Shown: positions 5,803 to 5,826 of the stretch, piece after piece
How the letters are laid out: each line of letters begins with the position of its first letter
How positions within the stretch are numbered: the stretch's first letter is position 1
DNA from: Pseudomonas sp.
Lineage (GTDB): Bacteria; Pseudomonadota; Gammaproteobacteria; Pseudomonadales; Pseudomonadaceae
Assembly: GCA_003525045.1 (NCBI GenBank)
Contig: DQGF01000380.1
Coordinates: 1,508-7,333, forward strand
Direction: 5' to 3'
DNA: 5,826 nucleotides
Program-made: the position numbers and the translations under genes
Notes under the pieces: model-generated
Database searches by the model: none
What the model was told of the DNA's origin: nothing
Seen by the model: the letters and a program-made list of their open reading frames with translations, nothing else

Positions 5803-5826
5803 AGGTCGTCAACGAAAACGCGACAA

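Larger units (their letters stand above)
5621..5826. repeat. Tandemly duplicated REP/REPIN array, 135-base period, cut by window end
   Basis: A 71-base segment at 5621-5691 recurs at 5756-5826 in the same orientation with three mismatches (A/G at 5626, A/G at 5652, C/A at 5668 compared with copy two). The period is 135 bases. Each unit holds a 24-base flank with the inverted repeat TCTGC...GCAGA, a forward REP core, and the motif GGTCGTCAACGAAAACGCGA; the first unit also contains an inverted REP core. The second unit is incomplete because the window ends, so further copies are possible. REP elements of this kind are non-coding and are spread in pseudomonads by RAYT transposases acting in trans; no RAYT gene is in this window. 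Confidence 0.85.

Noticed and set aside
5375..5812. Minus-strand open frame of 145 codons, start near 5812, containing two copies of an ASKL-PTGGSALF segment
   Set aside because: The repeated peptide is simply the translation of the duplicated REP cores, a known source of false gene calls in pseudomonads. It also runs over the Pho box and the phosphatase start.

Overview
The window looks like chromosomal DNA from a Pseudomonas of the P. fluorescens group. The evidence is a G+C content of about 60 % over the part counted outside the left end, GC-rich codon use with AGGA/GAGG ribosome-binding sites, and intergenic REP elements of two pseudomonad types. One type has the core TGTAGGAGCGAGCTTGCTCG; the other is the 'AAAAGATCGCAGCCT...CAGCTCCTACA' type. 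The genus is a strong inference. The species cannot be read from the sequence.

Layout. The left end (1-1580, + strand) carries the 3' part of a phosphoribosyltransferase gene, followed 26 bases later by a complete erythromycin-esterase-family gene; the two are probably co-transcribed. A short convergent gap (1581-1684) holds a REP element that runs into the end of the next gene. Three genes then lie on the minus strand. Read in their own direction they are a short Ppx/GppA phosphatase (5409-4474), a pyruvate-oxidase-like thiamine-diphosphate enzyme (4253-2460) and a small family-2 glycosyltransferase (2329-1685). Gaps of 220 and 130 bases separate them, so they are not tightly packed and may have separate promoters. 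The right end (5410-5826) has no gene. It contains a strong Pho-box match upstream of the phosphatase and a REP/REPIN array with a 135-base tandem duplication cut by the window edge.

How the genes fit together. No single pathway joins all five genes. The best-supported regulatory inference is that the phosphatase, probably acting on polyphosphate or (p)ppGpp, is induced by phosphate starvation through PhoB. The phosphoribosyltransferase/erythromycin-esterase pair matches a domain pair that I recall as a single fused protein in mycobacteria (Rv2030c, dormancy regulon). It may be an imported module: bases 1-540 are about 69 % G+C by hand count and the next 540 bases about 60 %, with the step falling inside the esterase gene. 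The thiamine enzyme would decarboxylate pyruvate or another 2-oxo acid.

I found no evidence of a new defence system, CRISPR array, prophage, insertion sequence or RNA gene. The points most worth checking are the Pho box, the G+C step, the REPIN duplication, the REP-supplied stop codon of the glycosyltransferase and a leader hairpin in front of that gene.
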